A model generated the notes under the pieces. That model had not been told where the DNA came from, ran no database searches, and saw nothing but the letters and a program-made list of their open reading frames with translations. A stretch of DNA of 64,000 nt. Source: Hygrocybe punicea. Taxonomy: Eukaryota; Basidiomycota; Agaricomycetes; Agaricales; Hygrophoraceae. Of this stretch, positions 44,529-55,922 are shown in pieces; position 1 is the first letter of the stretch; every line of letters begins with the position of its first letter. Location of the stretch: NCBI GenBank assembly GCA_963556145.1, contig OY744469.1:5800767-5864766 (forward strand), given 5' to 3'. A program made the position numbers and the translations under genes.

Positions 44529-44626
44529 TCAGGACTGCTGGAGGTGACTGTAAAATTACAGGTTCTGGAAAATGCCGTGACTGTTGATGCACGTGATGAG
44601 ACGCGTCCAACCCGTGAACCACTGGC
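44529..44626. promoter_or_regulatory. 98-bp divergent promoter between FMO and KAR3
   Basis: The whole interval between two divergent start codons. It must hold both 5' leaders and core promoter signals. It contains GCACGTGATG near 44589 (E-box-like), and no clear TATA box. Confidence 0.5.
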
Positions 44627-47169
44627 ATGTCGAAGTCTCGGTTACCCCGCCTTCACAGCTCTCCAGCTCGCCCAGAACCCATGTCGCCTTCTTCTGACGC
44701 AGAAAACTTGTCTTTGAAGCGTAAATTGACAGCTGATGAAGAACTTGAAGCAACAGATCAGCCGCGAAAACTCCCAGCGCTTGCTTCCAGTGGCGGCCAA
44801 CAACCTTCCCGGAACAGGACAAAAAATACCAACGATCTTTCTTCTTCCAAGTCCGGTGGTCATCTTCCATCCTTGACCGTGCCGAAACCACCAGCGCTTT
44901 CTTCATCCAGGAGCACGCGCGCAAACAGCGCCCCTCCAAAGGCTATCAACCGCCTTGGTACCAGTACGAACATTGTTCGTTCCGCCATCGACAAAAGGCC
45001 CACGGGACGCAGTGTATCTGGCGCAACTGGATCTCAGTCCAGACCTGGCCTCGTCGACAATAAGCGTTTCCAAGACCTCGAAAATCAACTGGCCTCCATA
45101 GAGGATGCCCGTGCAATCGCAGCAGCTAAGCTCGCCGCAGAGTTGGATGCAGAGCGCGCAAAAGCTGCAGAGCTCTACAACAACCTCCAAGCCAATCAAA
45201 TGGCCCTATCTCGCGACCTCGAAGCGGCCAAGGCTCACGAGCTTACCCAACGCCGCGAGCTTGTCAATGCGAGTGACGAAATAGAGAATCTCAGGAGCAA
45301 GCATTCGCGAGAGATGATGGATCTCGAGATGGATTTGAAGAAACGTGATCGGGAGATTCGCGAGTTGAACGAAGATGTTAGGGTGTATAAAGGAGATTTG
45401 GAGAGAGAGCGCGAGACCGTTTCTGCTCTCAAATCCACAATCTCCCGACTCACGACTTCTCAGCTTACGGTCACCACGCATAAGAACGCTCTTCAAACAC
45501 AAATCAACGCTCTCACTTCCACTGTCTCGGAACTGCGTCTTGCTTTGGAAGCCGAGGAAAACAAAGTGGAACGGTTGGAAATGGAGGCGAGGGATGCAGA
45601 GAGTGTGAGGCGGAAATTGCACAATATGGTTCAGGAGCTCAAGGGGAATATCCGTGTCTTTTGCCGCGTGCGCCCTATCTTGCAATTGGATCTTGCTAGA
45701 TCAGTTTCAAGGTCGTCCTCCAGTGGAGATGACGAGGACGGCGAGTTGCCCGCGCTATCTTCAGAGGAGCTAGAGAAGTTAACAGCAGAGAGCCGTGCCG
45801 ATATGTCCTTCCCCGACTGGAGGGATCACAAGGAGATTTCACTCTGTTCTTGTGGAGAGAGCGCAATGGGGCAAGAAAGAAAAGAAGTTCATAATTTTGG
45901 ATTTGATCGTGTACGTCGGGTTCCGTTGTCTGTTTTGGTAACAACTTGACCGTCGATTTCAGGTATTTGGCCCAGAAGCCACTCAGGCTGATGTATTCGA
46001 CGAAATCTCGCAGCTGGCGCAGAGCTGCACTGACGGTTATAATGTCTGTATTTTTGCGTATGGCCAGACTGGTTCCGGCAAGTCATTTACGATGGAAGGT
46101 GGACCTGTATGAATGTTGTCGTTGATCGTCTCGACGTTATTTGACTTGTGTTTATTTTAGACAGAAGTTACATCAGGGATGATTCCGCGAGCCGTGCAGC
46201 AAGTTTTTAGAGTCACACAGGAGCTGAAGACCAAGGGCTGGGAATATGAAATGGAGGGCCAATTCCTTGAAATTGTATACACCCCTCTCCTTTCTTCCTG
46301 CCAGGCATACGAATGACATACATCCACCCACCAGTATAACGAAACCATCAACGACTTGCTCGGCAAAAGCGAATTTGACAAGAAAAAGCACGAGATCAAA
46401 CATTGCGTGAAATCGGGTACGACGCGGGTTACGGATGTCAATGTGATTCCGCTGCACTCCCCCACTCAAGTTCGTTCCCTTCTCGCTCTCGCGCAATCAC
46501 GACGGACAGTTGCCGCCACGCTCATGAATGAGAGGTCTTCCCGCTCGCACTCTGTCTTCACCCTGCGTATCTCTGGGGTGAATAAGAGCAGTGGGGAACA
46601 ATGTGAGGGCAGTTTGAATTTGGTTGACTTGGCCGGGAGCGAGCGGTTGAATGCAAGTGGAGCTGGGGCAGATCGGGAGAGGTTGAAGGAGACGCAGAAT
46701 ATTAACCGGAGTTTGAGTGCACTGGGCGACGTTATTGCGGCTCTGGGCGAGAAGGGTGAGAAAGGTGAGAAGCATATTCCATACCGAAACTCAAAGGCAA
46801 GACCTTCATTTCTCTTTTATGCGAAAGGCGTCAATAACTGAATTATCGGGTTCACAGCTTACGTATCTGCTGCAAAACTCTCTTAGTGGGAATTCCAAAA
46901 CCTTGGTAAGTACTTGGAGATAAAAATGACAATGAATTTGTCGTTTTGAAAGGAGATGGATGTTTTGTGATTGATTTGTGACGACAGATGGTGCTCAACC
47001 TTTCACCACTAGCAATTCACCTCAACGAATCGTTGACTTCATTACGATTCGCGACAAAGGTATGTACACAATATTGATATCTATCGATCAACTCGCTGGA
47101 GTCTTATGTACTGGCCAGGTCAATAATACTACGATCGGGACTGCCAAAAAACACAGTCGGCTGTCATAG
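44627..47169 (+). CDS. KAR3: Kinesin-14, C-terminal minus-end motor (KAR3/KlpA type)
   Basis: Microtubule minus-end motor for spindle assembly and nuclear migration or karyogamy. Seven exons: 44627-45910, 45963-46106, 46161-46274, 46335-46796, 46858-46905, 46988-47059, 47119-47169, giving 724 residues. Layout: basic Ser/Pro-rich tail (1-145), a long coiled coil (about 150-335), the class-specific neck [20 protein letters not shown], then the motor with P-loop GQTGSGKS (about 463), NERSSRSHS switch I, LVDLAGSE switch [18 protein letters not shown], and the end [20 protein letters not shown] plus [15 protein letters not shown]. Motor at the C-terminus and neck sequence place it in kinesin-14. 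The intron at 46797-46857 uses a GC donor (AAG-GCAAGA). All joins keep frame; intact. Shares a short divergent promoter with the FMO gene. Confidence 0.95.
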
Positions 47170-47730
47170 TTGGTGAAACTTGTAAACGTATCGCTAACGG
47201 GCTATACGTGTTCTTTTGCACAATCATGATCAGACTCGGCGTGGCATGTACATGAAGTATTACACTCTCCCATACAGTCCCCCCATTTCGCATGTTTTCA
47301 CACAATGTTGTTCAATGATGCCTTCAAAACTCCGGGAGTAGTGGGTCAAAATGGAAGCTCACGAATTCAATACAATGGAATTCCCGAAGTAGGTGTTGCC
47401 GATAAGATAAGATAAGCCTTAACGCCAATAATAAAACAGGTTCCATGGTTGGCATGGGGACCATAGACAGTGAGTCGCGTTTCTTGACGGAAGCGATTTA
47501 TCATGGTTACGCGCCCACATGATTTACGTTGGTTGTGAGGAACAGAACTTTATAAAAACCAGGCACCCTGCCCCACTTCTTTGTCCTAAATCTCCACGCG
47601 CTCTTACTTGCTAGTACGACCAAAAAAAAAAAAAAATCGGTGCGCGTCTGCCGCCTGCGGAGTGCTCACACCGTCGCTAACGATGGCTTGAAAATGCGAG
47701 CAGGCGACGTCCTAATTATTAAATTCCTAT
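47170..47730. promoter_or_regulatory. Intergenic region, promoter of the next gene
   Basis: No gene. AACAGAACTTTATAAAAACC at about 47540 looks like a TATA element followed by pyrimidine-rich leader and an A-run (47621-47635). It would drive the gene starting at 47731. Confidence 0.4.
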
Positions 47731-47998
47731 ATGGCCAACTTCTTATCAGGGCTCGCCAAAAAGGCAACGGACAGCTTGTCGGAAGCCACGAATAGTAGCG
47801 GTGGTGCTGGCGGCGCTGGTGGTGCTGGTGGGATGTTGGATCGATTTTCGGGTGGAGGGGATAGCGGCGTCACTCAGCAGGATCATCAATCGGCGGGCGA
47901 CAAACCAGATTATAGCAAAGGATTGCATGATGCAAAGTCGGCGTACGACGGCTTCTCTAAAACGCGGAAGGACGAAAAGGAGGCGGCGGCTCAAGCTG

Positions 47999-48029
<31 letters not shown>

Positions 48030-48231
48030 AGCTGAGGAGGAGGCCGGTCATGGTACTAAAGTAACGAACAAACCTGCTAAATCGAACACGAAGAAGATTG
48101 GGGGGTTCTTCAAGTCCGCGTTCAAGTATGGGAGTGCTGTGGCGAAGGGGGAAAAGGCCGGAGAAGAGTTGACGGGTGAGAGCATCAAGGACCTCAACCC
48201 TTTTGCCAACCATCAAAAGCCGACCCAGTAA
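47731..48231 (+). CDS. Small unrecognised protein with Ala/Gln repeat
   Basis: A single-exon frame of 166 residues from ATG 47731. N-terminus MANFLSGLAKKATDSLSEAT could form an amphipathic helix; a GGAGGAGGAGG run follows, then YSKGLHDAKSAYDGFSKTRK, an (AQ)n block AEAQAQAQAQAQAEEEA, and a C-terminus KKIGGFFKSAFKYGSAVAKG with SIKDLNPFANHQ. No membrane segment or known domain recognised. A TATA-like element about 190 bp upstream and consistent codon use support a real gene. Function unknown; the two amphipathic segments would suit membrane-surface association, but this is inference. Confidence 0.6.
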
Positions 48232-48357
48232 ACGCAAAGGGGTTTTTCTGATAAGTAGTATCTGGATCTATATTATATACCACGGAATCACTGGAAGTTC
48301 AAACGTTCAAGGTAGACCAAATGTAAAAATGATTTGCGGAGTGTCTCGTTTTCACCA

Positions 48358-48943
48358 ATGCTGTCCTCAAGATTACCCAGCATTTTACAGCGACACTCGT
48401 TCATCCTTTCTTCGAATTCGGTCCCACTCCCAAGCCGTTTACCATTCTTCTATTCTCGCTATGGTTCTCTCAATGATCACGTCGGTAAAAGATACCAGAG
48501 TGCGAAAACCAACGCGCCCGCGTCCAGGTGTTCGCCGCAGGAAACAACGCTAACAGACGCAGGTCCAAGTCCCCAGCAGTCGGACCCCCTCGAACCACGT
48601 TTGTCCCTTACTTTCACTTGTACCGTCTCAGACTGTGGGGAGCGTTCCTCACACACATTTACCCGGCGGTCGTACGAGAAGGGTATTGTACTGGTTCAGT
48701 GTCCTGGATGTAAGAATCGGTAAGTGCTAGGAGACTGCCTCCGATCCGATTTCAAGTTCCCTCATATCTGCTCTTTCCACTGGCAGGCATCTGATTGCGG
48801 ACCACCTTGGATGGTTTAAAGAAAGTACGGATGACGGGAAACTTCGGACGATAGAGGATATCATGCTTGCACGTGGCGAACGCATCGCGCGTGGACGATT
48901 GGATGCAGGAGGGGTGGTTGAGTATGCCGAGTCCGATGGTTAG
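48358..48943 (+). CDS. ZIM17: Mitochondrial DNL-type zinc finger protein, Hsp70 escort (ZIM17/TIM15)
   Basis: Keeps mitochondrial Hsp70 soluble and active in protein import and Fe-S cluster work in the matrix. I start at ATG 48358 (MLSSRLPSILQRHSFILSSN), which gives an Arg/Ser/Leu-rich mitochondrial presequence. Exons 48358-48719 and 48787-48943 are joined by a GT-AG intron inside an Arg codon. The zinc domain reads LTFTCTVSDCGERSSHTFTR, RSYEKGIVLVQCPGCKNRHL and IADHLGWF. The first Cys pair is spaced C-x4-C rather than the textbook CxxC, and the name-giving DNL reads DHL; I believe both are usual in basidiomycete members but cannot check. The tail EDIMLARGERIARGRLDAGG ends at 48943. Intact. 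Its last codons and 3' flank are duplicated at 51003. Confidence 0.9.
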
Positions 48944-49061
48944 GACACGGGTTGGATTTGGGGAGGGGGGTGGGCTTGCGGACATTACTGATTTTTGTAT
49001 TGGGGACAATGCGTAGTGCAGTATACAACAGGAGCTAGGACGATGGAGTTGGCTCCGGAAT

Positions 49062-49999
49062 TGAAGACGATGCCTTGAGTCAAGACCTCGTAGTTATGTA
49101 TGATTCGTAGTTATGTATGGAAAGATATAGTTTTGTGTGGTAGCAGAAAAGCGTTCGGTTACAATATTAATGGCGAGATATGATGCATTCAGTGCTGGTG
49201 CCAGTGTCCGCTAGTTACCATTTGTCTGAAGGTTATATCCCCCAAATGATACAAAAGTTAGCAAAGCAGTCAAGGCGTCGGGTAAATCTGCCAGTGCGTG
49301 TCACTAACGCTGGCCCGGGTGATGACGGGGGTACCATCATTGTGGTTTGGCTGCGGTGGTGGATCAGAAGGCACCGACCTTTTACGTGGCAGTCAGCTCT
49401 TACCTGTAACCGGTACCTTCGTACGATGACCCGTATGCCATTGGATGAGCTTCAGGTGCCGCCGCATGACAGAAGACATGCCACAAAGCGATCAGAGTCT
49501 GAAACCTAGTGACGCCAAAACGCAGCAGCGGAAGAGGGTACTGGGTCCCCTCCAGAGTGAGCCGTCTGCAAACGCGCCACTCACGACCCCTTGAGCTTGA
49601 ATCATGGATTAGGTACAACTTGTTCTCCGAGGAACGGCGGGACAACATTCGAACCAGGTTCCAGAGCCATATTGAAAGCAATACTGGCGCATACAACCAA
49701 GGATGTTTCTTGAAAACATAGGCACATTGATACTTGCGAGTAGCTGGCGCGGCCTGCACACTCCGAAATTACTGGACAAGATTCATATGAGTAATCCCGA
49801 AGAAATCGTGGTGGTCATGACGGGGTACTTCAGTGTGGAAGATGGTGAAGTCCGGGATCCAACTTGTGGCCGTTGACAGTGAGAAGTGCCGCCCAGGTAG
49901 AACCCACTGGTCCATCACCGATAACAAGGGTTTGAGATTGCACATAAAAAGAAGTGACCGCAGAACAAGGGAACTTGATTCGTAATCTTTCGTAGAGGG
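49062..49999. other. No convincing gene
   Basis: Several frames of 60-120 codons occur on both strands (the longest on minus, 49400-49759) but none has a domain, a good start context or splice support. May include a decayed gene. Confidence 0.4.
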
Positions 50000-50592
50000 T
50001 CACAGTCTGACACCCCCGACATTCCTCACCCCACCCTGACCAAAGTCAAAGGTGTTCATGACCATTCCATCCCCCCACGCCTGAGATTTAAAAAAATCCA
50101 CAGACATCCCAATAAACATGCCCATGAACAAGCGGGGGACGACGATGGCGTAAAGGACGACTCGAATTTTCTCTCCGGACTGTGCGTCGGTGAATATGAC
50201 TGGGATGAAGGTCGTTCCAATGGATGTCATGGGTCCACCTGCCAGCACCTCGATCGATTGGTTTGCGATGGTTCCGTCGAGAGCGGGACGATGTTCAACT
50301 GGGATGGATTCCAATAGGCTCTTCAAAGTATACAGACGTTAAAGACAGACCAAGAGCGTGTCAAATAAACGGAACACACCTGGCTGATGAAAACCCCGTC
50401 ACCAGCAGCAACGCAAATCGAAAATGAGCCATCTGTCGTTGGCGAATGATATTCGAGTTGGCCAAGAAGGTTTGGATTGTTAGCCATGCTCATGATGGAC
50501 GGTTCCATGTAGGATTTGGAGCGTAGAGTCTCATCGTAGACCGTTCGAACATACGGAGGAGGTGCATCATTGGATATGGTAGTGACAGACAT
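50000..50592 (-). CDS. Retropepsin-like small protein lacking the catalytic Asp-Thr/Ser-Gly
   Basis: Two exons (50380-50592 and 50000-50320) around a 59-bp GT-AG intron give 177 residues, with the start at ATG 50590-50592. After an N-terminal region (MSVTTISNDAPPPYVRTVYD), the sequence FSICVAAGDGVFISQ-SLLES, then PALDGTIANQSIEVLAGG, FIPVIFTDAQSGEKIRVVLY and LFMGMFIGMSVDFFKSQ follow the order of a single-chain retropepsin fold: active-site loop, flap, and a terminal MGM(D)-like hydrophobic turn. The expected D-T/S-G reads A-A-G, so it should be catalytically dead. It is isolated from any gag or pol. It may be a domesticated or decaying protease domain; fold assignment is from pattern only. Confidence 0.5.
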
Positions 50593-50687
50593 GACCGTTA
50601 GGGAAAAGGCCGACGATGGAAGCTCACCGTCACGACGCGTCTCACTTCCAGGTTTTGGCCTCGTTTCCTGTCATTTTTGCCTTCCCC

Positions 50688-50795
50688 TTGGCCTCATGTC
50701 AGTCCCCGTAGATACCTCCAACCTTCGCCCTTCTTCTCTTCTTTCTTCCGCCTCTGTCCCTTCCACCGTTCACCCTACCACTCTCCCATCCTCTC
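50688..50795. repeat. Dispersed ~105-bp repeat, copy 1
   Basis: GGCCTCATGTCAGTCCCCGT and the following pyrimidine-rich sequence to CTCCCATCCTCTCC recur at 53677-53780 with about 10 percent differences, in the same orientation. Confidence 0.75.
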
Positions 50796-51002
50796 CGGGT
50801 GTCCCTCGATTTGGAAGCGATCGATCAGATTTCGACAGATATACCCAGCCAAACGTTTGCCAGTGCGCAAGGCCCCTACGAGGTCGACAACTCCCGTTAC
50901 CAGGTCTACTCGTGCAGGAAAAGGGAAAGCTCCCCAAACCATCCCAATCTCTAGCTGCGTCCTCCGGCCCTTCTCGTTTCATCCCTTCTTTTTCTTTTCC
51001 TT

Positions 51003-51154
51003 GGGTGGTTGAATATGCCAAGTCTGAGAGTTAGCACACGGGTTGGATTTGGGGCTTGCGGACATCACTAACTTTTGTATTGGGACGATGCGTAGTGCAG
51101 TATACAACAGGAATTAGGACGATATTGGCTCCGGAGCTGTGCCTGGTCAACATG
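51003..51154 (+). pseudogene. Partial duplicate of the 3' end of ZIM17
   Basis: Matches 48912-49061: GGTGGTTGAATATGCCAAGT (last ZIM17 codons, VVEYAKSES then stop) continues through ACACGGGTTGGATTTGGGG, GCTTGCGGACATCACTAACT and GCGTAGTGCAGTATACAACA. Only the last nine or so codons and the 3' flank are copied. Confidence 0.85.
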
Positions 51155-51690
51155 TGGTGCGCAGGGCCAAGGCCGTTTCCGCTCGCAATGTGGGACTCCA
51201 TCCGGGCCCCCAGCAGCACCAGCAGCAGCCGTTGCAAACACAACCTGTGACAGCAGCAGCAGCCGCAGCAGCACTCGCCCACCACCCTCGGGGCCAAGTC
51301 ACCTCTGCCTTCTACCACTTTGCATCCGAACTCTTCATCAAGCTGGACCAATCGATCAATCCAAAGGGCACAAGGGTATTAGAGCCAGATAAAATGGCCG
51401 AGTTCAGACGCATGAGCGGGAAGACCATCCCTCAGTACTACTTCGACTCCCATGCCCTCCCTCTTTACTGTAAGCACAATCTCGTTCCCTCTTCTCCGAG
51501 TACCACGCGCCAAGTCACTGACGTCTGACTGGCAGATCAACATATTGGCGCACAATGTGTACCTGGCACCGCCAAGCCCAACATTCTAACATGGGATGGC
51601 TGGCAAACCTTCCTTTATCGCAAGATCGTCGTCGCGCCATCCGACGATTACGTACACTTCATCTCCATCATTCGAACGCTGGGTATCTAG
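51139..51690 (+). pseudogene. DUF7514-like protein, 5'-truncated and with premature stop
   Basis: Coding remnant in two exons (to 51469, intron 51470-51535, from 51536). After a Gln/Ala-rich stretch (QQHQQQPLQTQP, AAAAAAALAHHP) it reads VTSAFYHFASELFIKLDQSI, PKGTRVLEPDKMAEFRRMSG, ALPLY-YQHIGAQCVPGTAKP and TWDGWQTFLYRKIVVAPSDD. This resembles the fungal DUF7514 domain from memory. A TAG at 51688-51690 truncates it, and homologous-looking sequence continues in frame (LPQPLSRGDLPLHPYPEAVT, EQNFQQEIQRLAGAAARMQ) to about 51820. The 5' end abuts the duplicated ZIM17 3' flank, so the gene's own start seems to have been lost at that junction. Confidence 0.5.
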
Positions 51691-51849
51691 CTCCCACAGC
51701 CACTCTCGCGTGGAGATCTGCCGTTGCATCCATACCCTGAGGCAGTGACCCGTGAACAGAACTTCCAGCAGGAGATTCAACGCCTTGCTGGAGCCGCGGC
51801 GCGTATGCAGGTCGCACGTGTGGCTACCATGACGGGCCCCAGGCATGGG

Positions 51850-53676
51850 TGTAAATGCTGGCTACGGCTTTTTACCGTCGATGGTAAAAATAGAATGGTG
51901 ATAGTTTTTACTTGGGATCTTGGGATCACGGATTTTGATTATTGTCTTGTCTCTCGTCCCCATTCGTGCAAGCTCTTCAACAGAGCTTTCGGGTGATGGT
52001 GCTTATTATTTCGTTGTAATAATGTCCGGTTGTGTGACATCAGCGGATGCGATACTTGATCAGGACCATGAGGCGCATTTCGACACGAGAAGTCACATTT
52101 GTACACGTCGCCGCACAAACACGTTCGCCCTTCGGATGCTGATGTGGGTCTTTCGCACCGCGCCAGGTGAGCTATAATCACTGAACACATTCTTTGCATT
52201 TTCAGATTTCCTATTTGTAAGCTAATTCATACATGTTATCCGGCTATGTGGTTCTGATCAGCAAGGAATTTCTTTACAGTCAATCTTGCGCTGATAGCTC
52301 CAATTTCAATCTTCAAATTCATTGAATTGAATCGGCCTCATGATTATGTCCCACCTGTTTGGCCCATAATTGTGGTTGCTTTTTATGCCCTTAGGGGCCT
52401 TGTGGATGTGATCTTGTTCATTTGGGCTGGACCTGCATTTGGGATTGATTTTTCCAGATGATCAGACTTCTTTGGTATACTGTTGCTAAATTTCTGTCCA
52501 TGAAGGTTTTGGTTGCACCTGCCCAGCTACCTTGAGTCATCTTGCTGTGAAGTGGAGGAATAGTGGCAGAAGTAAAATATGGTAAAACGAAGAAATAATA
52601 GTGTGTGACCTAGATTGCACTTTTTCTCAGTAAAGAAAGTAACTGGGTGGGAATAGTGTTGGGGAAGTTCAGGAAGTTCAGGCCTGTTTTACCCCTATTG
52701 CCCAAAACACTGAAAACTGAACTACTAGTATAACTTCCTCTTTTCCCAGCTACAGGTCCAGAACCTTTCCAAACTCAGACTCAAACTGATGCAAACATTT
52801 GCATTGGTTTGATTAGCATCAATCAGACAGGAGTGGGTCTGTGTTACTTTTATCTGGATCCCATCTTGTAATATATCCTCATCAGTGTTGTATCTGTACA
52901 CATGGACTGTATCAGTCCCATGGCTTGTATTCCTGACTCTGGACTTCCATTCAACTCTGAGTCATTGATCCAATAATCTATTCTAATAGTGGATTTCAAA
53001 CACACACCAGGGAGTGGTGTTTGAAATTTATACTTTCCCTGCAAAATGTTATGCTAAACCAGCACAAATCAGTTCATTTAGTGTCTGGTTAAGTTCATTT
53101 AGGAGTGAGGTCAACTTCTACTTTTGTCCTATGTATCATTGTGTCATATTCAGATGGAGTAGCATCATAATTATTTACAGTTCTTGTTAGTGAGGTTCAG
53201 TTAGGTTTGATTGGCTCTGATTGTGCATGACTTCACTGGTGTGGGTTGAATGTCCATCACAATCTGGACCAGGGTTCTGAAATGACTTGAACAAAAAAGT
53301 ACAACCACAAGAGAATCAGGGAATTGTTGGGGATGTTCATCCAGGATGTGTGAAGGAACAAATACTGATTCTTGCTTTGCATAATGTTGACCACTCTGGA
53401 AGCCTTAGTTTGTATGCCTAGGTACAAGATGAGGGTGATGTCAGCTAGTGATGGTCAGGTCAGGTTCAGAACCAATGAGAACTGACCTATGGTGCAGGTC
53501 TGGGTTCAAGGCCAGGCATGAACCAAACATGAAGTCCAGTTCTGCATTCGGCCTTTTGTCTTGCAGTGGTGGGGTTGCAACAGCAGGCAGGGCAAATAGC
53601 AGGACTGCAGGTAGTGAATGGCATGGGTATGGCAACTGGCACAGGTAATGGGTATGGGTACAGGTTGGGTATAATT
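51850..53676. other. Repeat-like non-coding stretch
   Basis: No gene. Contains two sequences that look like single hAT-type ends: TAGTGTTGGGGAAGTTCAGG at 52654 (close to the terminus of the element at 27356) and TAGTGATGGTCAGGTCAGGT at 53446. I could not find matching right ends or target duplications. Confidence 0.5.
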
Positions 53677-53780
53677 CTCCTTGGCCTCATGTTAGTCCCT
53701 GTAAATACCTCCAACCTTTGCCCTTCTTCTCTTCCTTCTTCCACTGTTCTCCCTACCACTCTCCCATCCTCTCCTTCTGC
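53677..53780. repeat. Dispersed ~105-bp repeat, copy 2
   Basis: Same sequence as 50688-50795; located directly downstream of the DAP3 stop codon region. Confidence 0.75.
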
Positions 53781-53806
53781 TGTCCTCTGATGCAACCGAC
53801 TGTAAA

Positions 53807-55735
53807 TTATGTTTCTAGTGTTGACAATAACCCTTTCCACACAAATTCCCTTGCATTTCCACTAGACTCGCTGTATTTCGACAGAAAAAGCTCATCATAT
53901 GAAGCTATACGTTGGTATTCAGTCAGATACATAATACCACAAGTTGAAAGAGACATACAAGAATGAATGGCTTTGTCTTTCATCCACACCTCGAACAACG
54001 ACGTCGCTTCTTGTATACTGAGCTGGCGGGGAACAGCCAGCGACTGCAAGCCATTTGTATACTCCTTCATAGTGGTGGATAACTTGTGCGTCGAACCTGT
54101 GGGCCGGTCGTCTGGAAGAGCGAGAGCTTCGCGAAGCTCCGGTGGTATTGGAAAAAGCGGATCTGAAGAATTAATAGCACCAAGAACCGCACCCCTTGCC
54201 TACAATTTGAGTGGTAAACAGGAAACGGACCGGAGAGAATAATAATAAATGTACTCACGAAGATTTTTTTCCCGCCGGCATATTCCATCAATAGTCGAGG
54301 CATTGACAAGTGGTAAGATTTGATAGGTACAAAATGAGGATCACGGTATGCGGTTTTGCAGTAGAGTGCTTGGAAGTCATCAATAGCCAGTAATACGGGA
54401 AACCTACACAAACAAAATTGATTGAATGCATGATGTTTCTGAAGTCACAGGGGAAAATGTACTGTGTTTGTTGCCCAAGTTCCTCAAGAAGTGCCGACAG
54501 GATGGCTGGTGCCAAAGCCTGCTCCTTCAACCCAATGCTGATGAGCTCTTGCAGAAAGGTGCCACTTGGGACGGCTGCTCGCTTCTCGATCGGTATCTCT
54601 TTCTGCGTCTGGAGTGCACCAATTTTGGAGGCATTGACGGAGAGGAACCGCTGCAGCGTTTGAAAGGCAAACATATGTTGCAAGTATATTTGTGTACGTG
54701 GGTCATAGGCATAGTTGGTCGTGGAATTGACGAGTTTGACAGCTTAGATGAGATTGAGGTCAAACTGAGGCGAAAAAAAAAAACGGAAATGACTCACCAC
54801 GTGGAATGTACAGTACAATCCAGTCGTTCAACATACAGTACTCGACGGCCTGCAGCAGAAGGAAACTTTTTCCGCAACCGGGGGCCCCAGCTACATGGAG
54901 AAATGTATTCGTCAGAGGGCAACGATCCACCAGAAGTTATGACGAACTGAGAGCAACTCTGGAGTCCAGACTCGACTTCTGACCAGCAACCTGCAGTATA
55001 CCAACAGCAGTGACGGTCACGTCTCGAACAACAGAACAGGGCTTGGACAATATTCGAAACTACGGTAGTCGTAAGCATTCCATCTAGTGCTGGACCCAAC
55101 ACAGAAACAACATGGTAGACATTACCTCCACAAGCATGTTCTTCGGTAATCCAAATATCCGGAAAGCGTCATTCTCTTTCGCAGGAAACCTCAAGGCTTT
55201 GCCTATCGCAGATGTCGTTATGCTCTGCTGAAGATGTGGATAATTATTAATAAAGCAAAAAAATACTGAGACTTGTTTTCTGAAGGCTCACGGGATGAAA
55301 TACGGGAAGCATCAAGTCGTCTCGGCGATCGGATTCAAATAGTGGGTGCGACAATTGAGCAGCAGGCATAGGTCGGAATGCCTGCGTTCAGAATTGAAAT
55401 AATAATGAGTCCCAACCACCAATATCGAGAAGTAAAATAAGCATCACGACGAACGCCAGGATTCTTGTCGCGTTTCGCGACTTTCAGCTCACCTCCCCGC
55501 CCATCTCCCTTTTGCCCGCGAAATCCTTGCCCTGCAAAAGCCAGATTAAGTTTCAGTGAACCCCGACTCTTTGAATCCCCCGTTGTAATGTTATCTCTCA
55601 CTTACGACCAGTCTTCACTGAGGTTCCAGCATTACGTGCAGTAGCATAATTTCTTGCTGGGACTGAAAGGTGTTGTGATGGCGCAGGCGAAAAGGTGACT
55701 CTGATTCTTGATATCCGACAGACGAGATTCGTCAT
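53807..55735 (-). CDS. RSM23: Mitochondrial small ribosomal subunit protein mS29 (DAP3/RSM23)
   Basis: GTP-binding protein of the mitochondrial small ribosomal subunit. Start at ATG 55733-55735 gives a basic presequence (MTNLVCRISRIRVTFSPAPS). About nine small exons follow: GFRGQKGDGRGGELKVAKRD; AFRPMPAAQLSHPLFE; GKALRFPAKENDAFRIFGLP with KNMLVE; FRILSKPCSVVRDVTVTAVG; AGAPGCGKSFLLLQAVEYCM with the P-loop GAPGCGKS (about 54865) and LNDWIVLYIPR; YAYDPRTQIYLQHMFAFQTL; PSGTFLQELISIGLKEQALA; FPVLLAIDDFQALYCKTAYR (Walker B-like) with LSMPRLLMEYAGGKKIF; ARGAVLGAINSSDPLFPIPP; LFEVWMKDKAIHS; and YDELFLSKYSESSGNAREFV, stop at 53807. No lesion seen; the splice site after KRDKNPG is uncertain. The order of blocks matches DAP3-family proteins closely. 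Confidence 0.9.
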
Positions 55736-55922
55736 TCCGTTGAAGCTCGGAACGAAACAAAAAAAGTAAAAGTGTATACACGACACCGATAGCTTATATA
55801 ATCATTGTTACATGAAAAAAAAAACTATCGCAAGGCGGTATTTAGGTATCAGTAAAATGGAGAACTGAAGTAATCATATTCCTGGTGTCGAAAACATGTA
55901 CTTTGATCTTGATTCGAATGGG

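Noticed and set aside
50570..51034. 154-codon plus-strand frame before the ZIM17 duplicate
   Set aside because: Overlaps a dispersed pyrimidine-rich repeat also found at 53677 and runs into copied ZIM17 3' sequence; no domain.
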